From positions 1 through 36,377 of the forward strand of contig VBEI01000100.1 of assembly GCA_005882715.1 (NCBI GenBank): a stretch of 36,377 nt of DNA. Reading direction: 5' to 3'. Below are positions 9,471 to 18,059 of the stretch, one piece after another. This DNA comes from Chloroflexota bacterium. GTDB taxonomy: Bacteria; Chloroflexota; Dehalococcoidia; SM23-28-2; RBG-16-64-32. The translations under genes were made by a program, and so were the position numbers. The notes below the pieces were generated by a model that had not been told where the DNA came from, ran no database searches, and saw only the letters and a program-made list of their open reading frames with translations. Numbering within the stretch: position 1 is the stretch's first letter; every line of letters begins with the position of its first letter.

Positions 9471-9476
9471 TATAAT
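9471..9476 (+). promoter_or_regulatory. -10 element TATAAT of glnA promoter
   Basis: Exact TATAAT 33 bp upstream of the glnA start; weak -35 (TGCCAT at 17-bp spacing). Confidence 0.55.
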
Positions 9477-9508
9477 CGCAAACGCAGGAAAGACCGAAGG
9501 AGGGACAA

Positions 9509-10954
9509 TTGACAACCGCAACAGACGTTCAGAAGGTCGCCGATCTGATCAAGAAGAACAACCTCCAGATCGTTGACCTCAAGTTCGCCGACCTGCCCGG
9601 CCTCTGGCAGCACTTCTCTATCCCGCCCAAGGACATGGTCGACTTCGATGACTTGCAGGGGTCGATCTGGGTGGACGGCATCGGCTTCGACGGCTCTAGC
9701 ATCCGTGGCTTCCAGGAGATCCAGGAATCCGATATGATCCTCATTCCGGACCCCGCTACCGCGCGCATCGATCCCGCTTGCGAAGTGCCTACCCTCAGCG
9801 TCCTCTGCGACATCGTCGACCCTGTGACCAGAGATCCCTACACCCGCGATCCTCGAGGAATCGCCAAGAAGGCGGAAGCGTACCTCAAGTCCACCGGTCT
9901 CGCAGACACTTCCTACTGGGGCCCTGAACTCGAATTCTTCGTCTTCGATGACATCCGTTACGACCAGAACGAGCATGAGGGCTACTACCACATCGACTCA
10001 ATCGAAGGTCAATGGAACACCGGCAGCAACACTCAGCCCAACCTCGGCTACAAGCCCCGTTACAAGGAAGGCTACTTTCCGGTCCCACCGCACGACACAC
10101 TCCAGGACATTCGCAGCGAAATGGTCATCGAGATGGAGAAAGTGGGAATCCCAGTCGAGGTGCACCACCATGAGGTAGCCACCGCCGGCCAGAACGAGAT
10201 CGACATGCGATTCACAAGCTTGACGCAGATGGCGGACAATGTCCTCTGGTACAAGTACATCGTAAAGAACGTCGCCCGCAAACACGGCAAAGTCGCGACC
10301 TTCATGCCCAAGCCTCTGTTCATGGACAACGGTTCCGGCATGCACACCCACCAGTCGCTCTGGAAGAACGGTAAGCCCCTCTTCTTCGACCAGAAGGGGT
10401 ACGCCCTTACGAGCGAGATGTGCCGCTGGTACGCCGGAGGTCTGCTCCGCCACGCCCCCGCTCTCATGGCCTTCTGCGCGCCCACGACGAACTCCTATAA
10501 GCGCCTCGTCCCGGGCTACGAAGCGCCGGTGAACCTCGTCTTCTCCGCCCGCAACCGTTCGGCCGCCGCACGTATCCCGATGTACACCTCCAACCCCAAG
10601 GCCAAGCGCATCGAGTTCCGCCCACCCGACCCGACTGCGAACCCCTACCTCGCCTTCTCCGCGATGCTTATGGCCGGCCTCGACGGCGTCCAGAAGAAGA
10701 TGGATCCAGGCGCCCCGCTCGAGAAGAACACGTACGAGCTTTCTCCTCGCGAAGAGCGCCGCCTGAAGACTGTCCCCGGCTCCCTCGACGAGTCCCTGCG
10801 CGCCCTCGAGGCCGACAACGAATTCCTTCGCCGTGGCAACGTCTTCACCGACGACGTCATCGAGACATGGCTCTCCTACAAGCGCGAAAACGAGATCGAC
10901 CCCGTCCGCCTGCGCCCTCACCCCTGGGAGTTCCACCTCTACTTCGACGCCTAG
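9509..10954 (+). CDS. glnA: Glutamine synthetase type I (beta-like, candidate adenylylation Tyr present)
   Basis: [93 protein letters not shown] start after AAGGAGGGAC. Confidence 0.97.
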   Translation: MTTATDVQKVADLIKKNNLQIVDLKFADLPGLWQHFSIPPKDMVDFDDLQGSIWVDGIGFDGSSIRGFQEIQESDMILIPDPATARIDPACEVPTLSVLCDIVDPVTRDPYTRDPRGIAKKAEAYLKSTGLADTSYWGPELEFFVFDDIRYDQNEHEGYYHIDSIEGQWNTGSNTQPNLGYKPRYKEGYFPVPPHDTLQDIRSEMVIEMEKVGIPVEVHHHEVATAGQNEIDMRFTSLTQMADNVLWYKYIVKNVARKHGKVATFMPKPLFMDNGSGMHTHQSLWKNGKPLFFDQKGYALTSEMCRWYAGGLLRHAPALMAFCAPTTNSYKRLVPGYEAPVNLVFSARNRSAAARIPMYTSNPKAKRIEFRPPDPTANPYLAFSAMLMAGLDGVQKKMDPGAPLEKNTYELSPREERRLKTVPGSLDESLRALEADNEFLRRGNVFTDDVIETWLSYKRENEIDPVRLRPHPWEFHLYFDA

Positions 10955-10978
10955 CCGCGGCGAGGGAGCGCCCCGAAT

Positions 10979-11195
10979 TGTCATTCTGAGCGAGATGACG
11001 GTCTTGTTAATCGGCGGTTACTTCGCGAAGGAATCCGGCGGTCGTGTGGGGTGTGAACGGCTCTCTTGTCAGCGAGAGTGCTCATGGGGCCGCTGCGGTG
11101 ACACTACCCAGATGTTGACCCCACAGCTCCTCCACCAGATTCCTTCGCCGAGAGAAGTCCCTCAACGCATAAAGCTCCCGGCGCTCAGAATGACA
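10979..11195. mobile_element. MITE-like element with 14-bp perfect terminal inverted repeats
   Basis: TGTCATTCTGAGCG (10979-10992) ... CGCTCAGAATGACA (11182-11195); subterminal GCGAAGGAATCC / GATTCCTTCGC also inverted. Confidence 0.65.
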
Positions 11196-11209
11196 CGAGA
11201 GGCGCGGCG

Positions 11210-12538
11210 GTGACCGGGGACCCCCGAGACTACGTCCTACAGACCTGCCGCGAGCACGACGTCAAGTTCATCCGCCTCTGGTTCACCGACATCCTTGGCT
11301 CCCTAAAGAGCGTCGCCATCACCGTCGAAGAGCTGCCCGAAGCCCTCGAAGAGGGGGTCGGCTTCGACGGCTCCTCCATCGAGGGCTTCGCTCGCATCGA
11401 CGAGTCCGACATGATGGCGATGCCGGACCCTACCACGTTCGCAATCCTCCCCTGGCGCCCCACCGAGCGCCGTGTGGCCCGCATGTTCTGCGATATTACC
11501 CACCCGGACGGTTCCCCATTCGAGGGTGACCCACGCTTCGTTCTCCGCCGCAACCTCCAGCGCGCCACCGACCTTCATTACACCTTCTACGTCGGCCCGG
11601 AGCTCGAGTACTTCTACTTCGCGAACTCAGACACTCCGCAGACCCTAGACGTTGGCGGCTACTTCGACCTGACCCCTCTCGACGCTGGCACCGACCTCCG
11701 CCGCGAGACCGTCCTCACCCTCGAAGAGCTCGGCATCCCCGTCGAGGCCTCTCACCACGAAGTCGCGCCCTCCCAGCACGAGATCGACCTGCGCTATACC
11801 GACGCCCTCACCATGGCGGACAACACCATGACCTATCGCCTGGCTGTCAAGGAGGTCGCCTTCAAGAACAACGTTTACGCCAGCTTCATGCCAAAGCCGC
11901 TGCGGGACGAAAACGGCTCCGGCATGCACGTCCACCAATCCCTCTTCAACGGCGAGCGCAACGCCTTCTTTGACGCGAGCGACCCGTACCACCTCTCCGC
12001 CCTCGCCCGCAGCTATGTCGCCGGTCTCCTGCGCCATGCCAAGGAGATCACGCTCGTTACCAATCAGTGGATCAACTCATATAAGCGTCTCGTCCACGGC
12101 TTCGAAGCGCCCGTCTATCTCTCCTGGGCCCGCCGCAACCGCTCCGACCTCATCCGCGTGCCGCAGTACAAGCCCGGCAAAGAGAACGCGACCCGCATCG
12201 AGTACCGCGCAGCCGACCCCGCCTGCAACCCCTATCTCGCCTTCGCCGCCATGCTCGCCGCCGGCCTCGAGGGCATCGCGAAGGAATACCCTTGCCCGGA
12301 CCCAGTCGAAGAGAACGTCTTTGAGATGACCGATCAGCAGAAGAAGGAGCGCGGCATCGACCACCTCCCCGGCAGCCTCTGGGAAGCTGTCGAATATGCC
12401 GAAAGCAGCGATTTACTGCGCCGCTGTCTGGGCGACCACCTTCACGAAAGCCTGCTCACCAACAAGAAGATCGAGTGGAGTAACTTCCGAAGACAAGTAA
12501 CAGACTACGAATTGAAGCGCTACCTTCCGATCCTGTAA
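11210..12538 (+). CDS. Glutamine synthetase type I (alpha/GlnA2-like)
   Basis: GVGFDGSSIEGFARIDESDMMAMPDP, NGSGMHVHQSLFNGERNAFF, NSYKRLVHGFEAPVYLSWARRNRSDLIRVP, C-terminus NKKIEWSNFRRQVTDYELKRYLPIL. GTG start. Confidence 0.95.
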   Translation: MTGDPRDYVLQTCREHDVKFIRLWFTDILGSLKSVAITVEELPEALEEGVGFDGSSIEGFARIDESDMMAMPDPTTFAILPWRPTERRVARMFCDITHPDGSPFEGDPRFVLRRNLQRATDLHYTFYVGPELEYFYFANSDTPQTLDVGGYFDLTPLDAGTDLRRETVLTLEELGIPVEASHHEVAPSQHEIDLRYTDALTMADNTMTYRLAVKEVAFKNNVYASFMPKPLRDENGSGMHVHQSLFNGERNAFFDASDPYHLSALARSYVAGLLRHAKEITLVTNQWINSYKRLVHGFEAPVYLSWARRNRSDLIRVPQYKPGKENATRIEYRAADPACNPYLAFAAMLAAGLEGIAKEYPCPDPVEENVFEMTDQQKKERGIDHLPGSLWEAVEYAESSDLLRRCLGDHLHESLLTNKKIEWSNFRRQVTDYELKRYLPIL

Positions 12539-12610
12539 GCGCGTGCAGTGTAGGCGGGCAGCTTCAGGCGGCGTAGGCTGCTGACCGGCCACCGGCACTG
12601 GCCTCCGCCG

Positions 12611-14263
12611 TTATGGCACGCAGGCCGTCCCGAATAGCCCCGTTAACCGTGATATATCACCGATGACGTCGATGAGGCGGTCTGGCGGGTCGGGCGCCAC
12701 GTCGTAGCGCGCGGGCGCCGGAGGCACGCTCTGCGCGAACGCGCCTGTCACCTTCGAGATGTCGCCGATGATGTCCACGAACCTGTCATCGTTTATGTCA
12801 GCCGGCCAGGGTGACACCGGCTCCCCGAAAGCTGGCCCCCGCTCGTCGTCCGGCGTCGTCGTATCCGCGCAGCGGTCCAGTACATCAGTCCCGATCACCG
12901 CTTCCGAGGCGTCGCTGAATGTGTCGTTGTCGTCATCGAGATCGCAGGCGTTGCCGTGGCCGTCGCCGTCCGAATCCGGCGTCGCGGCGCAAGTGAGCCG
13001 GTAGACGGCGCTTTGGAAGGTAATCACGAGCAACTCCCCGTTGGGAAGCTCGGCGAAGGATGTTATGTTGTACGGCGAATCGACCAGCTGCACCGGATTG
13101 CTGGTGTCTGCGGGGTTCACGGCCCAGATCCGCCCGGAGCAATAGTCCCCGTACACGTACCAACCGTAAATCTCCTGCAACACCGTCCCGCGATAGATAT
13201 AGCCGCCCGTCACCGAACAACCAAGGGTGTGGGCGTACACAGCCCGCGGGAAGATAAAGGGGCTCGGCGGGGATGTGCAGCCGGCCGGCTCAAATGAAGC
13301 ATTGCCTTCATAGCAGTCCCAACCGTAGTTCCCGCCTTTTGCGATCTTCTCTACCTCCTCCCACGCATCTTGACCGACGTCGGCCATCCAGAGGTCTCCG
13401 CTCACCCGGTCGAAGCTGTAGCGCCAGGGATTGCGCAGGCCGTAGGCCCATAGCCGGTCGTCTCCGGCCACTCCCACGAACGGGTTATCAGCCGGGATCG
13501 AGTAAGTTTGCTGCCCGGTCACATTGATCCGGATCATTGCTCCCAATAGGTCATTAATGTCCTGCCCGGTCTCATTAGGGTCGCCTGCCCCGCCGCCGTC
13601 TCCAATCGATAAGTAGAGGTAACCGCCGGGCCCGAACAGCAAGCGGCCGCCGTTGTGATTGCTTTGAGCGATCTCCTGGTCGATATCGAGTACCACCGTC
13701 TCGCTCGCTTCCACCATGTCGTTGTTTACCACGGGCATTCGCGCGATCCGTGAGCAGCGTGTGATCGGCGCGCATCTCGTTGCCAGCGGCGTGTAGTAAA
13801 CATAGACGCGGCTGTCGCCTGTGAAGTTCGGCGAGAAGGCAAGGGATAGAAGACCTTCCTCACTGCTCGACCTTACGAGGCCGGATAGGTTACCGAACTC
13901 AGTCCGGGCGAAGGCCCCGGTCAGCGAGACACGCCATACGACGCCGCCCTGGGTGACCACCACTGCCTCATCCGGCTTGCCCGGAATCAATGCGAAATCG
14001 ACCATGCTGCCGATATTCGCCGTCGTCACGTCCTGCACGAGCGCATATCCGTTAGGGGTTGGCGCCGCCTGCGCGGCCGGCGCATCGCCTCGGCCCACGA
14101 CCAACGACGCCAGTGTTACAACGCTGAGGACCGCGAAGATGGCGAGCCTGCGCGCGAGCGAGCCGCCGGGATGCCTGTCCGCCGTGCGCCTATTTCGGGT
14201 TCCCTCCTTCTTCTCGGCCCGGTCGGGAACGCGAGAGCCGCAATCGGATGGCGTCGCGTGCAT
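12611..14263 (-). CDS. Exported PQQ-dependent sugar (sorbosone/glucose) dehydrogenase-like beta-propeller with C-terminal dockerin-like repeats
   Basis: SEEGLLSLAFSPNFTGDSRVYVYYT, GGRLLFGPGGYLYLSIGDGGGAGDPNETGQDINDLLGAMIRI, AYGLRNPWRYSFDRVSGDLWMADVGQDAWEEV. Likely start ATG 14263 (MHATPSDCG...) after AGGAGGTCACC rather than 14455. Confidence 0.88.
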   Translation of the reverse strand: MHATPSDCGSRVPDRAEKKEGTRNRRTADRHPGGSLARRLAIFAVLSVVTLASLVVGRGDAPAAQAAPTPNGYALVQDVTTANIGSMVDFALIPGKPDEAVVVTQGGVVWRVSLTGAFARTEFGNLSGLVRSSSEEGLLSLAFSPNFTGDSRVYVYYTPLATRCAPITRCSRIARMPVVNNDMVEASETVVLDIDQEIAQSNHNGGRLLFGPGGYLYLSIGDGGGAGDPNETGQDINDLLGAMIRINVTGQQTYSIPADNPFVGVAGDDRLWAYGLRNPWRYSFDRVSGDLWMADVGQDAWEEVEKIAKGGNYGWDCYEGNASFEPAGCTSPPSPFIFPRAVYAHTLGCSVTGGYIYRGTVLQEIYGWYVYGDYCSGRIWAVNPADTSNPVQLVDSPYNITSFAELPNGELLVITFQSAVYRLTCAATPDSDGDGHGNACDLDDDNDTFSDASEAVIGTDVLDRCADTTTPDDERGPAFGEPVSPWPADINDDRFVDIIGDISKVTGAFAQSVPPAPARYDVAPDPPDRLIDVIGDISRLTGLFGTACVP

Positions 14264-14345
14264 GGGTGACCTCCTCCCATGAGCTCCGGCCCGGACCATT
14301 ATACCCGTCCCCCTCCCGTGGACCGCCAGGCGGAGCGGGCCGCGC

Positions 14346-16406
14346 CTATCGTTGCTCGCTAGGCTGTGTCTCCTGCGGTTTGCACCCGGGTGGCGCGAAC
14401 GGATTGGCCGCTGCCCAGCGGCCGACCGGACACACGTCGATTCCGCTTCCGGCACACCGCTTTCTCGCCGTGATGTCCGGCTCCGAGAGGGGCCCGCTCA
14501 CCTTAACGATTGGCAGGCGCGCCAGTCCACCTGCGACCAGGCGGTCCAGTTGCGCATTATCCCGGATGCGATACAGACTGCCGCAGCGCATCACGAAAGG
14601 CGTGGTGCCACTTACCTCCTGGAGCAGCGTCCCCTCTTGCGGCCCCTCTGGAATGGCGCCCAGCGCGCCCGGCGGGACTACTGTCACCTCCGCCGAAAGC
14701 GACCCCGCCGCTATCAACGCCTCTCTCCGTCCCGCGTCCGTAAGCGCAAATTTCATCCCGGAGGCGATCTGCCACTCCGCGTTGCTTGCCAGCTCCTGCA
14801 CGCGTGCGCCGTCCCGGGGCGCCGTAGGCAGCGCCGCCAGCGTGCCATCGGGAACGATGTTCAGCCGCCATTCCAGCGCACTCTTGCGCACGAGCTGGTT
14901 TCTCACCATAGCGTCAGGGAGCGGAAACTTGGCTCCGGCCGCCACCTGCCACTCCGCGCTGCTGCTTAGCTCCCGCACCCGTGCGCCGTCATGTGGCGTG
15001 GTCGGTATCTGTGCCAGGGAGCCCAACGGTACTATGTACGGCGTCGCTTCGAGAGCACCCGCGCCGATCAACGCGTCCCTGACTTCCGGCGATGGCAAAG
15101 GGAATCTGGCGCCGGCCGTGATCTGCCATTCCGTCGCGCTGCCCAGCTCCATCAGCTGCGTGCCCTCCCTCGGCACGTTGGGTATCTGGCTCAGCCCGCC
15201 CGGCGCTACTGTGTGGACCTGTTGGAACCCCAGCCCCATCGCGTATAGAGCGTCCGGGCTGGGTATTGCGAATTTCGCACCGGCGTAGACCGCGTAAACA
15301 GTCGGAGAACCGGCCTCCTGCAGAAGAGTCCCGTCCCACGGAACGTCGGCCACCGTCTGGAGCATCCCGGCTCCCACGATCCAGTAGTCCCCAGGACGTC
15401 GGCCCATGGCTGCGAGCGCGTCAGGGCTCGGGATATGGAACTTCGCCCCGCTATACAGCACGTAGAGCGCTGGACTCGACTCTTCCTTGAGGATGCAGCC
15501 GTCCCACGGACACGGCGACCATACCCAGTACGAAGGCCAGGCCGAGGCTACGGCCTGAGTCGGTTCCCATATGTTCCAGGCGGCCTCCCAGACCTCTGGC
15601 CGCACCACGCCCCGCCGCCAGATACTAACTCTCGAGGAACCCGCGGATCGAGCGGCATCCATCGCTGCCAGGAACTTATCTCCGCTTGTATCCCCCTCGA
15701 GCATCGGGATGTACTCAAGCTGCCTCCCCGGGGCCAGCCAGCTCAAATCTGCGTGCGCCTGGCTCACGCAACCACTGGGATCAGCCCAGATTCCCTGGTC
15801 CGCATACAGCTCCCAGTAGCACATCGGCAGCGCCGCGTTCGCGGTCGACAGCCATTTCCAGGTCCCCGAGTCCTGCCATGTCCACGAGCGGGGATCGTAT
15901 ATCACGCCGAGGTTTGCCTCTGGCCGCTCCGCTCTCAGGCGCCACCAGAACTGTTCAGCCAGGTAGTTGCAGTCCCAGTAACAAAAGCCGTCGAACGGTT
16001 CCACGTCCGCGTAAAGCGCCTTGACTCCCGTGTCCAGCACCGCTTCCGCCATCGCCACTTGCCTCTCGACGTCAACTCCCTTAGGAACGAACCACGCGAC
16101 CACCTCGATACCCTTCGCGTTGTAGTCGGCAATCAGACGCCTCAGGCTCGCTGGCCCCGTGACGGCCTTGGAGTTACCGTCGTAAGTGGACATCCAGTCG
16201 GTCCCATCGTGCGTCTTTATGTGCACCGTTCCCACGGGCAGGAGAGTATCGTCGCCCTCTACGCCCGGGTAGTCTTGTGCGAACTGCCAGACGACGGTCT
16301 CGATCTCTATCGCCTTGGCCGGTCGCGGAGTGAAGTCCACGCCGAAATGCTGGCCGCCAACGGCCAGCATTGTCAGCAACGCTAATGCAGCTGCGAATCG
16401 GCGCAT
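14346..16406 (-). CDS. Secreted protein: N-terminal TIM-barrel/glycosidase-like domain plus six ~57-aa C-terminal repeats
   Basis: Signal peptide MRRFAAALALLTMLAVGG; barrel-like IEVVAWFVPKG...VKALYADVEPFDGFCYW; repeats of P-x-x-G-x-x-(L/V)-x-E-...-A-G-A-K-F-x-(L/I)-P. Confidence 0.75.
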   Translation of the reverse strand: MRRFAAALALLTMLAVGGQHFGVDFTPRPAKAIEIETVVWQFAQDYPGVEGDDTLLPVGTVHIKTHDGTDWMSTYDGNSKAVTGPASLRRLIADYNAKGIEVVAWFVPKGVDVERQVAMAEAVLDTGVKALYADVEPFDGFCYWDCNYLAEQFWWRLRAERPEANLGVIYDPRSWTWQDSGTWKWLSTANAALPMCYWELYADQGIWADPSGCVSQAHADLSWLAPGRQLEYIPMLEGDTSGDKFLAAMDAARSAGSSRVSIWRRGVVRPEVWEAAWNIWEPTQAVASAWPSYWVWSPCPWDGCILKEESSPALYVLYSGAKFHIPSPDALAAMGRRPGDYWIVGAGMLQTVADVPWDGTLLQEAGSPTVYAVYAGAKFAIPSPDALYAMGLGFQQVHTVAPGGLSQIPNVPREGTQLMELGSATEWQITAGARFPLPSPEVRDALIGAGALEATPYIVPLGSLAQIPTTPHDGARVRELSSSAEWQVAAGAKFPLPDAMVRNQLVRKSALEWRLNIVPDGTLAALPTAPRDGARVQELASNAEWQIASGMKFALTDAGRREALIAAGSLSAEVTVVPPGALGAIPEGPQEGTLLQEVSGTTPFVMRCGSLYRIRDNAQLDRLVAGGLARLPIVKVSGPLSEPDITARKRCAGSGIDVCPVGRWAAANPFAPPGCKPQETQPSEQR
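14469..15512 (-). repeat. Six tandem ~57-aa (about 170-bp) protein repeats within the secreted protein
   Basis: Repeat starts: CPWDGCILKEESS, PWDGTLLQEAGSP, PREGTQLMELGSA, PHDGARVRELSSS, PRDGARVQELASN, PQEGTLLQEVSGT. Confidence 0.9.
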
Positions 16407-16559
16407 GGACTTCGCTCCGACCCCAATTCTTGGGCACGAAGGTATGTTTGATGGGATGCACCCGGACCACGTGGTCGCTGTCAGGCTATCGGATAGAGCC
16501 GAAGGCAGTCAACATAATGACCCGTGAGAGGAAGAAACAGCAAAGAGATTCGCCAACAC

Positions 16560-18059
16560 TCACTGTCCCGCCACCGCCGCGCGCCCCACTCCCGCGAATA
16601 CGTCCGCTGTGCTCCCGTCCACCCAGTCCAGCAGCGGCGCCGGGTACAGCCCGATGAACAGCACCCCGGCCACCAACAACGCCAGCGCCCCGTACTCCAC
16701 CCATGGCACCCGCACCGACAGCGGCGCCTCCGCTTTGCCGAGGAACATCTCCTTGATGATCACGAGGTAGTAGTACAGCGAGACAAAGCTCATCGTGACT
16801 GCCACCCCGGCCAGCCACAGCAGGTCCTGGTCTGCCGCCGCCTGGAACAGGATGAACTTCGTTGCGAATCCCGCGAATAGCGGCATCCCCGCCAGCGAAA
16901 ACAATGCAATCGATAGCGATAGAGCAAGGAACGGCGCCGTATCACGCAGCCCCGCAAAGTCCTTGATCTCTTCCTTGCCGGTCCAATTGTAGTAGATGAT
17001 TACGCACACGAACGCCGCCAGGTTCGTGACCACGTATCCCATCATGTGCAGTACGAGAGCGCTTCCCGACTCCGGGGACAGCGCCGCAATGCCCATCAGC
17101 AGATAACCCACCTGTCCAATGCTCGAATAGGCCAGCAGCCGCTTGATATTGCTCTGCTGGATCGCGACCAGGTTCCCGAGCACCATCGTTGCCACCGAGA
17201 GCCCGGCGATGAAGTATCGCCAATCGTCGATCTTCGGCTCGAACGCCTCCGCGAAGAGCTTCAAGAACAGGGCGAACCCACCCGACTTTGATATCGCAGA
17301 TATCAGCGCCGTCACCGGCAATGGAGCACCTTCATAAGCGTCCGGCGTCCACATGTGAAACGGCACGGCTGCCACCTTGAACCCGAGCCCCGCCATGATC
17401 AGCGCCAGGCCTAAGAACAACGCCTCATCAATGCCGCCCGTGTCGGTTGACAGCGCCTTGCCGATCTCGCTATAGTGCGTCGACCCGGTGGTGCCGTAGA
17501 TCATGCCGATGCCGTACAACAACAGCGCCGACGAGAACGCTCCCAGCAGCATGTACTTCAGCCCACCTTCGTTCGATCGCAAGTCGAACTTCGCGTACGC
17601 GGTCAACACGTAAAGGCTGAAGCTAAGGAGCTCCAGCGATATGTAGGCGGTCAGCAGCTCGCTGGCCGCGGCCATTCCGTTTGCGCCTACCACTGCGAGA
17701 AGAATGAAGGCGTAGTACTCCCCCGCGTGCAGCAGGCGCTCCTTTACGTACCGCGCTGAGGCCAGGCAGGCGAAAACGCCGATCAGGCCGAAGAACACCC
17801 GGAACAGCGTGGTGTAGTCGTTGATGTCGATCAGCCCCGCGAAGTTCGTGTCGTTGTCCACCCAGATCAGCGAGACGAGGACAGAGATCAGCGCTCCGGC
17901 CGCCGCGATATATCCAAGCAACTCTTTATCGAGACGTCCCCAGCGCCCGAATCCCCCGGCAGGCCAGAACAGGTCGAGCATGATAAGGAGGCCGGCCCAC
18001 GCGACGAGAATGTACTCCGGGGTCAGCAACTTCCAATCGAAATTCGCGTCCGGCATCAC
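16560..18059 (-). CDS. nuoN: NADH-quinone oxidoreductase subunit N
   Basis: SLELLSFSLYVLTAYAK, FKVAAVPFHMWTPDAYEGAPLPVTALISAISKSGGFALFLKLF, LLAYSSIGQVGYLLMG. Confidence 0.96.
   Translation of the reverse strand: MMPDANFDWKLLTPEYILVAWAGLLIMLDLFWPAGGFGRWGRLDKELLGYIAAAGALISVLVSLIWVDNDTNFAGLIDINDYTTLFRVFFGLIGVFACLASARYVKERLLHAGEYYAFILLAVVGANGMAAASELLTAYISLELLSFSLYVLTAYAKFDLRSNEGGLKYMLLGAFSSALLLYGIGMIYGTTGSTHYSEIGKALSTDTGGIDEALFLGLALIMAGLGFKVAAVPFHMWTPDAYEGAPLPVTALISAISKSGGFALFLKLFAEAFEPKIDDWRYFIAGLSVATMVLGNLVAIQQSNIKRLLAYSSIGQVGYLLMGIAALSPESGSALVLHMMGYVVTNLAAFVCVIIYYNWTGKEEIKDFAGLRDTAPFLALSLSIALFSLAGMPLFAGFATKFILFQAAADQDLLWLAGVAVTMSFVSLYYYLVIIKEMFLGKAEAPLSVRVPWVEYGALALLVAGVLFIGLYPAPLLDWVDGSTADVFAGVGRAAVAGQ

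Noticed and set aside
9998-10984. 328-aa minus-strand ORF opposite glnA
   Set aside because: Antisense shadow of glnA; Val/Gly/Glu-rich composition typical of complementary-strand frames.
11006-11021. GTTAA-N6-GTTAC (minus strand GTAAC-N6-TTAAC) upstream of the second GS gene as a third operator
   Set aside because: Matches only 9 of 10 positions, is on the opposite strand, lies inside the MITE-like repeat and 190 bp from the start; one or two such matches are expected by chance in a window of this size.
14264-14455. N-terminal 64 residues of the sugar dehydrogenase ORF
   Set aside because: Not signal-like; a good ATG with AGGAGG SD and a following signal peptide exists at 14263.
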